64,000 nucleotides of DNA from Actinomycetota bacterium (GCA_018268465.1 JAFDWN010000013.1:19377-83376); one strand, 5' to 3'. Positions 24,699 through 33,369 are shown, numbered from the stretch's first letter. Program-made: numbers and translations. The notes: generated by a model not told the origin, from the sequence alone.

Positions 24699-26965
24699 CG
24701 AGCGGCCAAACGCGCAAGACAGCGGACGAGGAGGAGAACCCCGCAGCTGTGCTGCTGGGCGTCCTGGTCATCGTCGGTGGTGCCGGCTACCTCGGGTACC
24801 GGTACCTCGGCAAGAACACCAACCTGCTGACCTCCGTGGACATCCCGACCGCGGCCGCGGTCATCGGCGCGACCCTCATTGCCGTCGTCAGCGCGGGCAT
24901 CGTGTGGCACGGCGCACGTCCCGGCGAGCCGTCCTTGACCGAGCCTGAAAAGTGGTCGCTGACACTGCCGGTGGTCCCGGCGACCATCGGCACCGCATCC
25001 GCGGCGTTCTCAGCGACAACCGCCGTCGCCCGATGGCTTCTCGCGATGCCCTTCGTCACTGCGGTTGGTATCGCCCTGGCCGCCGGCTGCGCCACCGCCG
25101 GTTTCACGATCGAGCCCTACCGTCTGCGGTGCGCCCGCCTGCAATTACGCAGCACCCTGATCCAGGCGCTATACGCTCCGCTCGGCCACAAGCAACCTTC
25201 AGTGCAGGTCGTGCCTACCGCGAAATGGGACGCCAAATCCACAGTGCCCCAGTGCATCACCATCCGGGCGAGCCGCCCGATGACAGCCATACTGCCCTCA
25301 AGCGACGATCGGCTCGAACTCGATGACGGCATCGGCACAACGACCACCACCGCGCGACGCCCCGATCCCGCCACCACGATCCGACGCGCCCTGCGCACCC
25401 ATTGCGACGCCCACTATCGCGTCAGCGCCGACCCTTCCGCGCTGGTATTCACCGCCACACAGTTCGTACCCGAGCAGATGGATGAGGAGCTCGCCGACCT
25501 CACCCGCAAGGCCCGCGACATCTTCGAATCCTCCGCCGCCGTGACAGGAACCCTCGCTGAAGGGTTCACCATCAAGCACGCGATCGCCAAGAAACTGATG
25601 GGCGACTTCCGCAAGCGGGTCGCCGAACAGAACCTCACCGAACTTGTTGGTGGCACTTGGCGGGTCAAATGGGACATGCCGGCATCGACTGTGACGTTCA
25701 CCCCCAAACCGGTGCTGCCCTTCCCGCTCTTCACCAAGCCTATTCCGGCTGTCCGGACGATCGAGGAAGCGATCGGCCAATACCGCCAGACACGTTTCGC
25801 CTACGGTGTCGACCTCGACCTGGGCATCCAGGAATGGGATCCACTGGACTCACCCCACACTCTCGTCAGCGGAAAAACCGGCGCCGGCAAGACGGTCTAT
25901 CTCCGCGGACTCATCATGATGGCCGCGCTGCGCGGCTGGGCCGTGGTTCTCGTCGACTTCAAAGGCGGCTCGTACTCCGACTTCGTGGGCTGGCCGAACG
26001 TGCACATCATCAGCAGCGACCCGTTCGAATCGATCGCCACCATCCACCGTATGTACATGCTGATGGAGGACCGCAACGCGCGCGCTCGCTGGGACCAATC
26101 GCAATGGGAACACAACCTTCCATACCTCATCGTCGTCGACGAGGCCGCCCAGTTCAAAGTTGTACTCGAACGGCTGTGGGCCAACCTGAAACCGAAGAAC
26201 GGTGCCAAGGAATGCCCGACATTGACCGAGCTCGGCGAACTGGCTCGTCTGGCGCGCACCGCGCGGATGCACCTTGTGGTCGGTATGCAGCGGCCGGACC
26301 ACACTCTCATCGACACTGAGGCCCGCGACAACTTCGGCAATCGCGTATCGGTCGGCCCGATATCACGGATCGCGGCCGAAATGCTCTGGGACGACAGCTA
26401 TGTCGGCCGCTACATTCCCCGGATCAAGGGTCGCGGCATGTCCACGGGCACGCACCAAGATCCACGGGAGACCCAGTATTACTTCACGCCAGCGGCCAAC
26501 AGCACGGTCCCTGAGGAGGCGGCCGTCATCGAACAACTCCGGCCCCCCGTGGCGCTTGTCCCCCGGTACGTGCCGGAGTTACCGCTGATGCTCGACGGGA
26601 TTTCGTGGAACGAGATCGCGGATGCGCCGTGGTTCCCGCTGTCGGAGCGGCCCGATCTCGATCCCACCAACTTCTTCCGGAAAGTCACTTCATTCGAAGG
26701 CGATTCACGCCTCGGCTTCGATGTCGCTGAGATCATCCGCGAAGCCGAAAACGAGCCTCTGGAAGAACTGGTGTTGGCGCCTCGGGAGCTGCAGCCCAAG
26801 GATGTTGTGTCCTTCGACGACGGGCATGTCGGTGAGGTCGACGGCATTGATATCGCCGACGATGGCGTGGTCACGGTGATGTGGCAGGACGAATCTGACG
26901 GCCGCCTGTGCGTGTCTAGCTTGTCTCCGACTAGCCGTCTGGCAGTACAACGCAACTTCTCTTGA
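24695..26965 (+). CDS. tcpA: FtsK/SpoIIIE-type coupling ATPase (TcpA-like)
   Basis: 756 aa from GTG 24695. N-terminus with four hydrophobic helices (about 20-38, 48-70, 90-110, 115-135), a linker domain, then an FtsK-type motor: Walker A VSGKTGAGKTVYL near 390-402, Walker B PYLIVVDEAAQF near 478-489, and RTARMHLVVGMQRPD. The C-terminal 60 residues form a separate beta-rich tail. TcpA-type proteins couple DNA substrate to the T4SS or pump double-stranded DNA. Architecture also resembles ESX EccC, but only one ATPase domain is present. It follows VirB4 and VirB6, so T4SS coupling is most likely. Confidence 0.9.
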   Translation: MTSGQTRKTADEEENPAAVLLGVLVIVGGAGYLGYRYLGKNTNLLTSVDIPTAAAVIGATLIAVVSAGIVWHGARPGEPSLTEPEKWSLTLPVVPATIGTASAAFSATTAVARWLLAMPFVTAVGIALAAGCATAGFTIEPYRLRCARLQLRSTLIQALYAPLGHKQPSVQVVPTAKWDAKSTVPQCITIRASRPMTAILPSSDDRLELDDGIGTTTTTARRPDPATTIRRALRTHCDAHYRVSADPSALVFTATQFVPEQMDEELADLTRKARDIFESSAAVTGTLAEGFTIKHAIAKKLMGDFRKRVAEQNLTELVGGTWRVKWDMPASTVTFTPKPVLPFPLFTKPIPAVRTIEEAIGQYRQTRFAYGVDLDLGIQEWDPLDSPHTLVSGKTGAGKTVYLRGLIMMAALRGWAVVLVDFKGGSYSDFVGWPNVHIISSDPFESIATIHRMYMLMEDRNARARWDQSQWEHNLPYLIVVDEAAQFKVVLERLWANLKPKNGAKECPTLTELGELARLARTARMHLVVGMQRPDHTLIDTEARDNFGNRVSVGPISRIAAEMLWDDSYVGRYIPRIKGRGMSTGTHQDPRETQYYFTPAANSTVPEEAAVIEQLRPPVALVPRYVPELPLMLDGISWNEIADAPWFPLSERPDLDPTNFFRKVTSFEGDSRLGFDVAEIIREAENEPLEELVLAPRELQPKDVVSFDDGHVGEVDGIDIADDGVVTVMWQDESDGRLCVSSLSPTSRLAVQRNFS

Positions 26966-27000
26966 GATCAAATGTCGGTGGTGTCGGGTAAGGATTTGTC

Positions 27001-27723
27001 GTGATGGGCGCGAAGACTGAGAACCAGCAGCTGCGGGCGGAGAAACGCCGGCAGCGTCAACGTGCCCGGGTTGAGCGGCGCCGCGGCGATCATGCGCTTG
27101 TTCCGGTGGCAGTTGCGCAACGACTTGGCATCTGGGTTGCGACACTCGCTGATGCGATGCGGCAGGCGGGCATCACGACTGCGATCACCGAGACGCAAGC
27201 ACAGCGGTGGACGGCGGATCCCGAATCCGCACCCGAGTGGTTGATGCAGTTGCGTGGCGAACGTCTGGCTGCTGCCGCCCAGGCCGAATACCGGCGTCAA
27301 CGAGAGGTCGACCGTCAAGAATTCCGTGAACTCGCTGCTGAGCAATCCGCGCTGGCGAAGGTGCAAGCGGGTAAGCGGCGGTTCAATGATGACGAGTGGG
27401 TGTGGGTGCAGGACTGGGCATTCCGCGCGGTCAAAGACCTGGTGCGCGGCTGGAACGAGTTCGAGGTCACCGATTTCGACCGGCAAGTATTGCAAGCGGT
27501 CGGCGTGGACGCCGAGAACCATCAGAGCTGGCCTGTTCATGCCGGTGGATGTGACGGTGCGGGCCCCGAGCGCTGCGCGGTGAGGGTCCAGCAGATGCGG
27601 ACCGAACGCAGGACGGATGCACTGATCGACTCGGTGGCCAAAGAAACCGCGCTGCGCGATTTGGCTCTGTGGCCGGGGCAGTTCGTCACCACGTGGCACG
27701 GCGCACGTGTGGGGTGGTGGTGA
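27001..27723 (+). CDS. hypothetical protein, first gene of the TnpB-like operon
   Basis: 240 aa (GTG 27001 or ATG 27004; AAGGA upstream). Highly basic N-terminus (KRRQRQRARVERRR), then a helix-turn-helix-like segment VAVAQRLGIWVATLADAMR, a long charged helix, and a C-terminal half with VWVQDWAFRAVKDLVRGW and Cys residues (CDGAGPERCAV). Probably nucleic-acid binding. No named family recognised. Its stop overlaps the next start (GTGA at 27720), and the pair is coupled to the TnpB-like gene, suggesting a three-part machine. Confidence 0.75.
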   Translation: MMGAKTENQQLRAEKRRQRQRARVERRRGDHALVPVAVAQRLGIWVATLADAMRQAGITTAITETQAQRWTADPESAPEWLMQLRGERLAAAAQAEYRRQREVDRQEFRELAAEQSALAKVQAGKRRFNDDEWVWVQDWAFRAVKDLVRGWNEFEVTDFDRQVLQAVGVDAENHQSWPVHAGGCDGAGPERCAVRVQQMRTERRTDALIDSVAKETALRDLALWPGQFVTTWHGARVGWW

Positions 27724-28022
27724 AGGTCAACAAGGTGACCGTCAAGGTCCGCATGGTCGGTGGCCGCGCTGACCGCAACGGCGTGATCGAGAAGAACCTG
27801 GATCCGCGCTACGTCGAACGCGCTGCACCCTCGCTGCGCACGCCACCACAATCGGGTGCCGAGGTGGTGGTGCGTGACCACGGCGGCCACCTCCGCCGGG
27901 CGCAGGTTGTCGAGGTGGACGGCCCGTTGTTCGAGGCGACGTTCTCGTTGAAGTCCGGGCAGTGGCGCAGTGGATGGTTCGACCTGGCCGCAATCGAACC
28001 GTCCGAGGTGAATTCGCTATGA
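27720..28022 (+). CDS. small beta-rich protein, second gene of the TnpB-like operon
   Basis: 100 aa from GTG 27720, selected for its 4-bp overlap with the previous stop. Sequence is strand-rich and basic (VKVNKVTVKVRMVGGRADRN ... QSGAEVVVRDHGGHLRRAQV) and ends in an AAIEPSEV tail, like an SH3/OB-type small barrel. No family recognised. Overlaps the TnpB-like start (ATGA at 28019). Possibly an accessory subunit or translation-coupled regulator. Confidence 0.7.
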   Translation: MKVNKVTVKVRMVGGRADRNGVIEKNLDPRYVERAAPSLRTPPQSGAEVVVRDHGGHLRRAQVVEVDGPLFEATFSLKSGQWRSGWFDLAAIEPSEVNSL

Positions 28023-29635
28023 GTGGCTTGCGAACGATCGCCGCACCGTTTGTTGCTGATTCGGCGACAGGGGTGTGTATCCGCACTCGGTTGAAAGGAC
28101 TCACCGTCACGGATCTGTCGGTGTTGCGGTCGGTGGGTGAACACCTGGGTCGGCTCGCCGCAAGCGATCTCGCCAAGCGGGTCGCTGACGGGCTCGACCA
28201 CGACAACGAGGCGTGGGCAGACCGTAAACGCGACATCACGGCAGCCGCTACATCGCGGTGGGCGGGTGCCATCACCAAGTCCACCCACGATCAGTGGGCC
28301 TTGGCGCGGCGGGCGCAGGCCGCCCACATCGGGTCGTTGCGTGACGGAGTGGCGATGGTCGAACACCGGTTATCGCTGCCGCTCGGCGCCAAAGGTACCG
28401 GCGGTATGCCGGGCGGATACCGCTCCCGGCACGAGTGGTTCGTCAAATCCCGCAGGCTCGCAACCCTGCAACAGCGGCTGGCCCGTGTGGAGGCCGACTA
28501 CGCGGCGGGGAGAATGAGCGTGGTGCGGGGCGGAAAACAGTTGCTGCACAAGCGGCATCACCTTGAGGATGCGGGTCTGACCCAAGACCAGTGGCGAGCC
28601 CAGTGGGAGTCGTCGCGTTGGTTTCTGTCCGCTGATGGTGAGGCCGGCAAGAAGTACGGCAACGAAACGATCCGCGTCAGCGTCGACGGCCAGGTCTCCA
28701 TCCGGCTACCCGGGTCGATGGTCCATCTCGCGAACGCTCCGCATCACCGCTACATCCTCACCGGCACGGTGGTGTTCGCGCACCGCGGCGACGAATGGTC
28801 CGACCGGGTAGCAGCCAATCATGCCGTCGCCTACCGCATCCACTACCACCCCGACCGCGACCGCTGGTATCTGGACGCGTCCTGGCAAAGCACAACTGTC
28901 CCGACCGTGCCCCTGGAGGTGTTGCGCGCGGGTGAGGTGGTCGGGGTGGACATGAACGCCGACCACCTCGCCGCCTGGCGGCTGGATCCACACGGCAACC
29001 CGATCAGCGCCCCACGCACCTTCGGATACCAGCTCGACGGCAGCAGCGGACACCGTGACGCTCAGGTCAGACACGCTCTCACCCAGTTGCTGCACTGGGC
29101 GAAACACAACGGAGTCAAGGCCATTGCGGTAGAAGATCTCGACTTCACCGACTCCAAGACCCGTGAGAAGCACGGCCGCCGGCTCCGGTTCCGCCAGGTT
29201 ATCTCCGGCATGCCCACTGGTCGATTGCGCGCCCGACTGTTGGCGATGGCCACCGAGGCCGGAGTCGCCATCATCGCGGTCGACCCCGCCTATACCTCGA
29301 AATGGGGTGCGCAGCACTGGCAGAAACCACTGGCTGCCGCCCATCCACAAACCACCCGTCACCACGCTGCGAGCGTGGCGATCGGAAGGCGCGCCCTCGG
29401 GCACCGGATCCGGCGACGGACGGCACCGCCCCGGCCACACCAGAGCGATGTGGCCGGGCATCGGACCGGCCAGGCCAGATCCTCCACCCGTCGGCGCGAG
29501 GAAACCCGCCACCCCGAGGCTGGATCCCGGACACGATCCGCGCAACCACCCGGACAAACGAACGCGGGGGCCCAGGCGACCCAACACCGTTCGAGGCCGC
29601 CCACCGAGCAGAACTTACTCCCGCTCAGTGTTTAG
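28019..29635 (+). CDS. TnpB/Cas12-like RuvC-fold protein with altered third motif and no zinc finger
   Basis: 538 aa from ATG 28019. The C-terminal half carries a TnpB-type RuvC domain: motif I VVGVDMNADHLA (Asp311), motif II AIAVEDLDF (Glu372), then VDPAYTSKWGAQHWQ, which aligns with the TnpB VDPAYTSQxCSxCG block but has lost its Cys residues. Where TnpB has DxNAA, this protein has RHHAASVAIGRR (His448-His449). The tail beyond 465 is Arg/Pro-rich. The N-terminal 300 residues are long for TnpB and contain helical segments (ATLQQRLARVEADYAAGRM). TnpB-related proteins of this kind occur in actinobacteria; their function is not established. There is no TnpA next to it and no CRISPR array seen. 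Confidence 0.85.
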   Translation: MSGLRTIAAPFVADSATGVCIRTRLKGLTVTDLSVLRSVGEHLGRLAASDLAKRVADGLDHDNEAWADRKRDITAAATSRWAGAITKSTHDQWALARRAQAAHIGSLRDGVAMVEHRLSLPLGAKGTGGMPGGYRSRHEWFVKSRRLATLQQRLARVEADYAAGRMSVVRGGKQLLHKRHHLEDAGLTQDQWRAQWESSRWFLSADGEAGKKYGNETIRVSVDGQVSIRLPGSMVHLANAPHHRYILTGTVVFAHRGDEWSDRVAANHAVAYRIHYHPDRDRWYLDASWQSTTVPTVPLEVLRAGEVVGVDMNADHLAAWRLDPHGNPISAPRTFGYQLDGSSGHRDAQVRHALTQLLHWAKHNGVKAIAVEDLDFTDSKTREKHGRRLRFRQVISGMPTGRLRARLLAMATEAGVAIIAVDPAYTSKWGAQHWQKPLAAAHPQTTRHHAASVAIGRRALGHRIRRRTAPPRPHQSDVAGHRTGQARSSTRRREETRHPEAGSRTRSAQPPGQTNAGAQATQHRSRPPTEQNLLPLSV

Positions 29636-29840
29636 GAACGGTATGGAAGAACTGGTGTGGTGTGGCAAGACTGTTTCCCGCTCCGCAGACAGGCGAAGGG
29701 AGGCCGGCGTGCAGCCAAAGCCCCCCGGCCGAGCCCGCCTGCTCCTCCTTCTGTAACCGGACACTTTGCACGGATTGGTTTGCACAGCTTACGATCTCGC
29801 TGCGCATTCGAGTGAATTGTCGGAGAATTGGCTATCCGGC

Positions 29841-30059
29841 TCAGGAGAGGTTCGTGGCCTGGAGCCAGTCCTGGATCGTCCGGGTAGAGCGGTTCAGTTC
29901 TGCGGCGATGGCCCGGATTGAGCCCCCGGCGTGGTGGGCGTCGTGTACGGCTGCGCGCATTTCGCGGTCAGCATCGGTCACGCGCTGGGCGGCGGCAAGG
30001 AGCCGCCGGCGGTGTGCCGCCGGGATCGTTGCGGCTTTCCGTCCAGGCTTCGTGGGCAC
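29841..30059 (-). CDS. small helix-turn-helix protein
   Basis: 72 aa from GTG 30059. N-terminal PTKPGRKAATIPAAHRRRLL, a helical middle, and a terminal HTH reading SIRAIAAELNRSTRTIQDWL, of the homeodomain-like resolvase/transposase HTH type. It is probably leaderless: TACGAT on the minus strand ends 7 nt before the start, within a large palindrome shared with the divergent gene. The longer open frame upstream is antisense to that gene and was not used. Likely an autoregulator of the divergent pair. Confidence 0.75.
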   Translation of the reverse strand: MPTKPGRKAATIPAAHRRRLLAAAQRVTDADREMRAAVHDAHHAGGSIRAIAAELNRSTRTIQDWLQATNLS

Positions 30060-30066
30060 GGGTAAA

Positions 30067-30119
30067 ATCGTAGCACGTATTGCCACACGTACTGTGGTAG
30101 AAAGTGCTACGATATAGCT
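30067..30119. promoter_or_regulatory. palindromic divergent leaderless promoter
   Basis: ATCGTAGCAC (30067-30076) and GTGCTACGAT (30104-30113) form perfect 10-bp arms around an inner repeat CCACA-N5-TGTGG (30083-30097) with the same centre, 30090. Each outer arm supplies a TACGAT -10 box, 6 nt before the plus-strand ATG (30120) and 7 nt before the minus-strand GTG (30059). Confidence 0.75.
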
Positions 30120-30404
30120 ATGAGCGAGATGTCCCCCGGCTTGGCCAATTCCACCAATTCGCGCGTTGTGACGGCTTCGGCGCCGGCGCAGCTGTTCGCT
30201 GACTGGTTCCCGCAGCGCGACGAACTGTGCGATCTCCGCGCCAAGCCGGATCTGTCGGAGGCCGACGAGGCGCTTATCTGGACGTTGCTCAACGAACTGG
30301 TGGCGCTCGCAGACGACATCGTCGGATGCTTCGCGCAGGACGTATTCGCCCGGTGCCGGATCACTGGTGAGAATCCCGCCGACGTGATCGCCCCGGTCCG
30401 ATGA
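30120..30404 (+). CDS. small hypothetical protein
   Basis: 94 aa from a leaderless ATG directly after the palindromic promoter. Sequence is helical and acidic (LCDLRAKPDLSEADEALIW, LLNELVALADDIVGCFAQ). No family recognised. Opposed to the HTH gene at 29841-30059, which probably represses it; the pair could be a small regulatory or addiction-like unit, though nothing in the sequence identifies a toxin. Confidence 0.7.
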   Translation: MSEMSPGLANSTNSRVVTASAPAQLFADWFPQRDELCDLRAKPDLSEADEALIWTLLNELVALADDIVGCFAQDVFARCRITGENPADVIAPVR

Positions 30405-30429
30405 AGATGCCCAAAGTATCGAAGACAAG

Positions 30430-31371
30430 GTGTCGGACTGGGCGGACGATATGAGCCGCGGCACGACTCCTTGGGCCGCGACAAGCGTGCCTGACATTCG
30501 GCGGCTCCTGTGCACCGCGCTGGACACGCTGGTCGACCGGCAGGCGCCCGCCCTGGAGGTTCACGGCGACAAGCGCCTGCAGCGGATGCAGGCGAAATTC
30601 AGTGAGGCCCTTGAGCAATCGCAACGCGAGTCCGAGATCGTCGCGGCGGCACCGCTCTACTGGGTGACCCGCGACATGGTCAGTATGGTGGTGCGCGCCG
30701 CCGAGTCACTGCCGGAGTGGACACCAATGCTGGCCGCGCCCAGCACCACTGGACTGCTGTGCTGGGCCAGGCCAGCCGGTCAGATCCACTGGACCCAGTT
30801 CCGAACTGATCTCGACGTCACCTGGGATGCGGTCACGTGGTACATACGCGACGACGGCGCCCTTATCATCCAGCCGTTGTCGCGGTTGGCCAAAAACCCC
30901 GAACTCCTCAAGCCTTTCGATGTGAGCACCCCGTTGTGGGCGTCGGGCATTGTGCAGGCCGATTCGCGTTGCCCCCGCATCGAGGAGTCCACAGGCAGCC
31001 CCGAGGGCTCCCGATTCGTCAGCGTGTTAGGAGCCGCATGGCTGCTCATGGGGCAGCCTTCAGTCGCCGAACAGAAAGTCATCGGCGACCGGCCAGCGCC
31101 AACCCCGGCGACCAACCACGGCGGGACACCGCCCGCGACCCGGGTTAACGTCACTCTCGTGGATCTGCGGCGCCGGGAACAACGCAGCCGCCGCCCCACC
31201 ACGGGGTCGGGCAAACCTCTCGACCATCGAGTTCCCGTGGCCGGGCATTGGCGCCAGGTCGCATGCGGGCCCGGGCACAGTCAGCGTCAACCCCGTTGGA
31301 TCGACGACTACGAAAAGGGGCCGGAGGGTGCGCCGGTCAAACGGGAAAGAGTCCACGTCCTGCGGAAGTAG
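30430..31371 (+). CDS. hypothetical protein with conserved C-terminal HWRQ motif
   Basis: 313 aa from GTG 30430. N-terminal two thirds are mixed alpha/beta (VRAAESLPEWTPMLAAPSTT, WYIRDDGALIIQPLSRLA). The C-terminus reads RVPVAGHWRQVACGPGHSQR followed by WIDDY..GPEGAP..., a tail found on several uncharacterised proteins of actinobacterial mobile elements. No catalytic motif seen. Same direction as and 25 bp after the preceding gene, so probably in one transcript. Confidence 0.75.
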   Translation: MSDWADDMSRGTTPWAATSVPDIRRLLCTALDTLVDRQAPALEVHGDKRLQRMQAKFSEALEQSQRESEIVAAAPLYWVTRDMVSMVVRAAESLPEWTPMLAAPSTTGLLCWARPAGQIHWTQFRTDLDVTWDAVTWYIRDDGALIIQPLSRLAKNPELLKPFDVSTPLWASGIVQADSRCPRIEESTGSPEGSRFVSVLGAAWLLMGQPSVAEQKVIGDRPAPTPATNHGGTPPATRVNVTLVDLRRREQRSRRPTTGSGKPLDHRVPVAGHWRQVACGPGHSQRQPRWIDDYEKGPEGAPVKRERVHVLRK

Positions 31372-31494
31372 GGACCATGGATGCGATGTGCACCAACGTG
31401 CATGGTATGTAACCGTGCGCAACATCTCTACCAACGCAAAGGGTTTCAGGTTTCGGCCCGGGCGCGGTCCGCTCGACGAACGCGAGCAGATGAC

Positions 31495-31644
31495 GTGAGG
31501 TTGGAGTACCTAGGGCCGCCCCGCCGCGGGAGAGCAGTGTGGGTTCTCAAATTGCCTGCATGCGGCGTGGTCACCGTCGCTGAGCTGGTCGACGACGTCG
31601 CACCACCACAACGCCTGATATACAACAGAATTCCTGCAGATTAG
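31495..31644 (+). CDS. possible small protein
   Basis: 49 codons from GTG 31495: an Arg-rich start then AVWVLKLPACGVVTVAELVDD, which looks protein-like. The frame is open upstream but the upstream part has shadow-like composition. No ribosome-binding site is clear and no homologue was recognised. Confidence 0.3.
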   Translation: MRLEYLGPPRRGRAVWVLKLPACGVVTVAELVDDVAPPQRLIYNRIPAD

Positions 31645-31700
31645 GCCGGGGGGCCTTGGCGGGCCAAATTACGCCACGTCACTACGCTCCCGGCGAGCGC

Positions 31701-31742
31701 TCCTCTTGCAAACAATGAACCGCCCCGCCCACCATAGAACGC
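31701..31742 (+). promoter_or_regulatory. leaderless promoter with conserved -35 box (copy 4)
   Basis: TCCTCTTGCAAAC ends at 31713, 29 nt before the GTG start at 31743. The -10 position reads CATAGA rather than CGTC. Confidence 0.5.
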
Positions 31743-32384
31743 GTGATTGACCAGCCCGAGGTGTGGATACAGCGTGCGCATCAGCTGTTGGGCACATCGG
31801 TGCCGCCAGAGATGACCGCACCAGGATATGGGCCGGCGCCGCAGCATCCCGACGCGTGGACTGGTGAAGCCAGCGCTCGGGCACGCGACCACAGTGCGAC
31901 ACTTGACGAGCGACGCCAGAGTATGCGTACCACCCACTCCTCAGTCACCGAGACCGTTTGCCAGGCCAATCTGCTCACACAGAAGGCTCAGGGTGAACTG
32001 GTGGCCGTCGAGCAAGCCTGGCAGCGGGATAAAGCAGCGTTCGCACACATATCGGGCATCGCCGAAGGCCAAGCAGCGCTGTTGCGGGCTGCTCAGTCCC
32101 GGATCGACGAAGCGAGCCGGGTCGTCAGGGACGCTGCCGTTCAGTTCCAATTGGCGGCTGCTCAGGTACACACGGCCACAAGCAACGTGACAGCGCTCGA
32201 CCCCGACGTGTCGCCAAACACTTCGCAAGTTCAGAGTGTTGGCGCGGAAGCGCTTGGTGTGCGCCCGATTCCGCCGAAAACTGGCGACGACTGGGATCAC
32301 ATCGAGGAGATCCTGGAGCATTGGAACCGCACCAGCAACGCCGGCCTGCCGGCCATGCCCGATCCTTGGCCTCCCGAATTCTGA
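31743..32384 (+). CDS. WxG-containing helical protein (DUF4226-like), stand-alone
   Basis: 213 aa from a leaderless GTG. A helical hairpin with DAWTGEASARARDHSATLDE (W-x-G turn near residue 38) and a long second helical part (EGQAALLRAAQSRIDEASRV). The same layout, in the same order, occurs at the N-termini of the proteins starting at 36083 and 37360, so these are paralogues. They resemble DUF4226/WXG100-like ESX-associated proteins. This copy has no enzyme domain, only a short Pro-rich acidic tail (DDWDHIEEILEHW). A secretion-substrate role is inferred. Confidence 0.75.
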   Translation: MIDQPEVWIQRAHQLLGTSVPPEMTAPGYGPAPQHPDAWTGEASARARDHSATLDERRQSMRTTHSSVTETVCQANLLTQKAQGELVAVEQAWQRDKAAFAHISGIAEGQAALLRAAQSRIDEASRVVRDAAVQFQLAAAQVHTATSNVTALDPDVSPNTSQVQSVGAEALGVRPIPPKTGDDWDHIEEILEHWNRTSNAGLPAMPDPWPPEF

Positions 32385-32778
32385 TGCCGCTCACTCCCCA
32401 TCAGTGCGGCCCACGGGACCGGCGGCTTGAGCCGTCGGGGGAATCGGGCCTGGTTGTCGGTGTCGTTGCGTAACGTTCGGGTCATGTCAGGTTCATGAAC
32501 AACAAACCTCCAAGTGAACGGGCCCACCCTGACTGGCGTGCCCTTACACCACCCGATCCTACCGACGACGGCCGACAGACTCTCGCCCCACCAAACCGGT
32601 TTTCCCCCACCGCAATACAGAACTCCCTCCCGGCCCAAGCGGTGGGGCGGGAGGGAGGAGAGCCCGCGGAGTTGACTCCTTGGACGCTTGTCGGTGCTCC
32701 GGGCGATACTTAGCCACAGCCGACGGGGCCACCCTCGCACGCCTCACCAGACCAAGCCACACGAGAAGGGACGAGACA
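32385..32778. other. intergenic stretch with a long hairpin
   Basis: A weak 72-codon frame (32495-32713) exists but has no support beyond its length. A perfect 10-bp inverted repeat CTCCCTCCCG (32623-32632) / CGGGAGGGAG (32648-32657) may act as a terminator or RNA element. Confidence 0.4.
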
Positions 32779-33369
32779 ATGTCGGACGCCGTGGTATTCC
32801 TCGACACTGAGACGACTGGCAAGGGTTCGTGTCGCCGGCCGTGGGAGATCGCCATCATCCGACGCGACGTCACCGGAGACCGCGAGATCACCCTCTACGT
32901 CGACGTCGCAGATCTCGATTTGCCTCACGCAGACCCCGAGGCGTTGGCGATCAGCCGCTTCCAGCAGCGTCATCCCCAGCGCGACGGTGTGCTCAACGTG
33001 CCAAACGCCCACCTTGTGCCGGCTTCCACGGCCGCCGCGGTCGTTCAGCGTTGGACCGTCGGCGCCCGGGTATTCGGGGTGGTGCCCTCGTTCGACACGA
33101 GCTGCCTGGAAGCGTTGCTGGAGCGCCATGACCGTGCCCCGTTGTGGCATTACCAGCCCTGGGACATCGCTGTCCTGGCCACCGGCTACCTCATTGCCCG
33201 TCAGATCCCTGTTCAGCGGTCTGCAGAAGCGACGTCATTGGCCTGCGGAGTGGCCGCGCCAACGCCTAACGAGCGCCACACCGCGCTCGGCGATGCGCGG
33301 TGGGTCCGGCGCCTGTACGACCGGCTTTTCGCCGAAGCGACCTACCCTCAGTCTTGCACTGCAGCGTGA
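32779..33369 (+). CDS. DnaQ-like DEDDh 3'-5' exonuclease
   Basis: 196 aa from ATG 32779 (GAAGGGACGAG upstream). RNase H-fold exonuclease: motif Exo I VVFLDTETTG with the Asp-Glu pair at the N-terminus, Exo II FGVVPSFDTSCLEALL, and Exo III RHTALGDARWV with the His-x4-Asp of the DEDDh type. The closest general functions are the proofreading subunit of DNA polymerase III or oligoribonuclease-like trimming; the small stand-alone form is common on phages and plasmids. It could assist plasmid replication or process nucleic acids during transfer. Confidence 0.9.
   Translation: MSDAVVFLDTETTGKGSCRRPWEIAIIRRDVTGDREITLYVDVADLDLPHADPEALAISRFQQRHPQRDGVLNVPNAHLVPASTAAAVVQRWTVGARVFGVVPSFDTSCLEALLERHDRAPLWHYQPWDIAVLATGYLIARQIPVQRSAEATSLACGVAAPTPNERHTALGDARWVRRLYDRLFAEATYPQSCTAA

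Larger units (their letters stand above)
31372..31742. other. intergenic stretch with one possible micro-gene
   Basis: No firm gene apart from the possible 49-codon frame at 31495-31644. The right end carries the promoter box for the next gene. Confidence 0.4.

Noticed and set aside
12427-29635. relaxase (MobF/MobP/Rep-type) in the transfer region
   Set aside because: No HUH or relaxase motif seen in any gene of the cluster; the only HUH protein in the window is the IS transposase. The FtsK-like ATPase may suffice or the relaxase lies elsewhere.
29636-29840. CRISPR array or guide RNA after the TnpB-like gene
   Set aside because: No direct repeats with regular spacing; only a 6-bp GGCCGG/CCGGCC inverted repeat (29702-29730), better read as a terminator.
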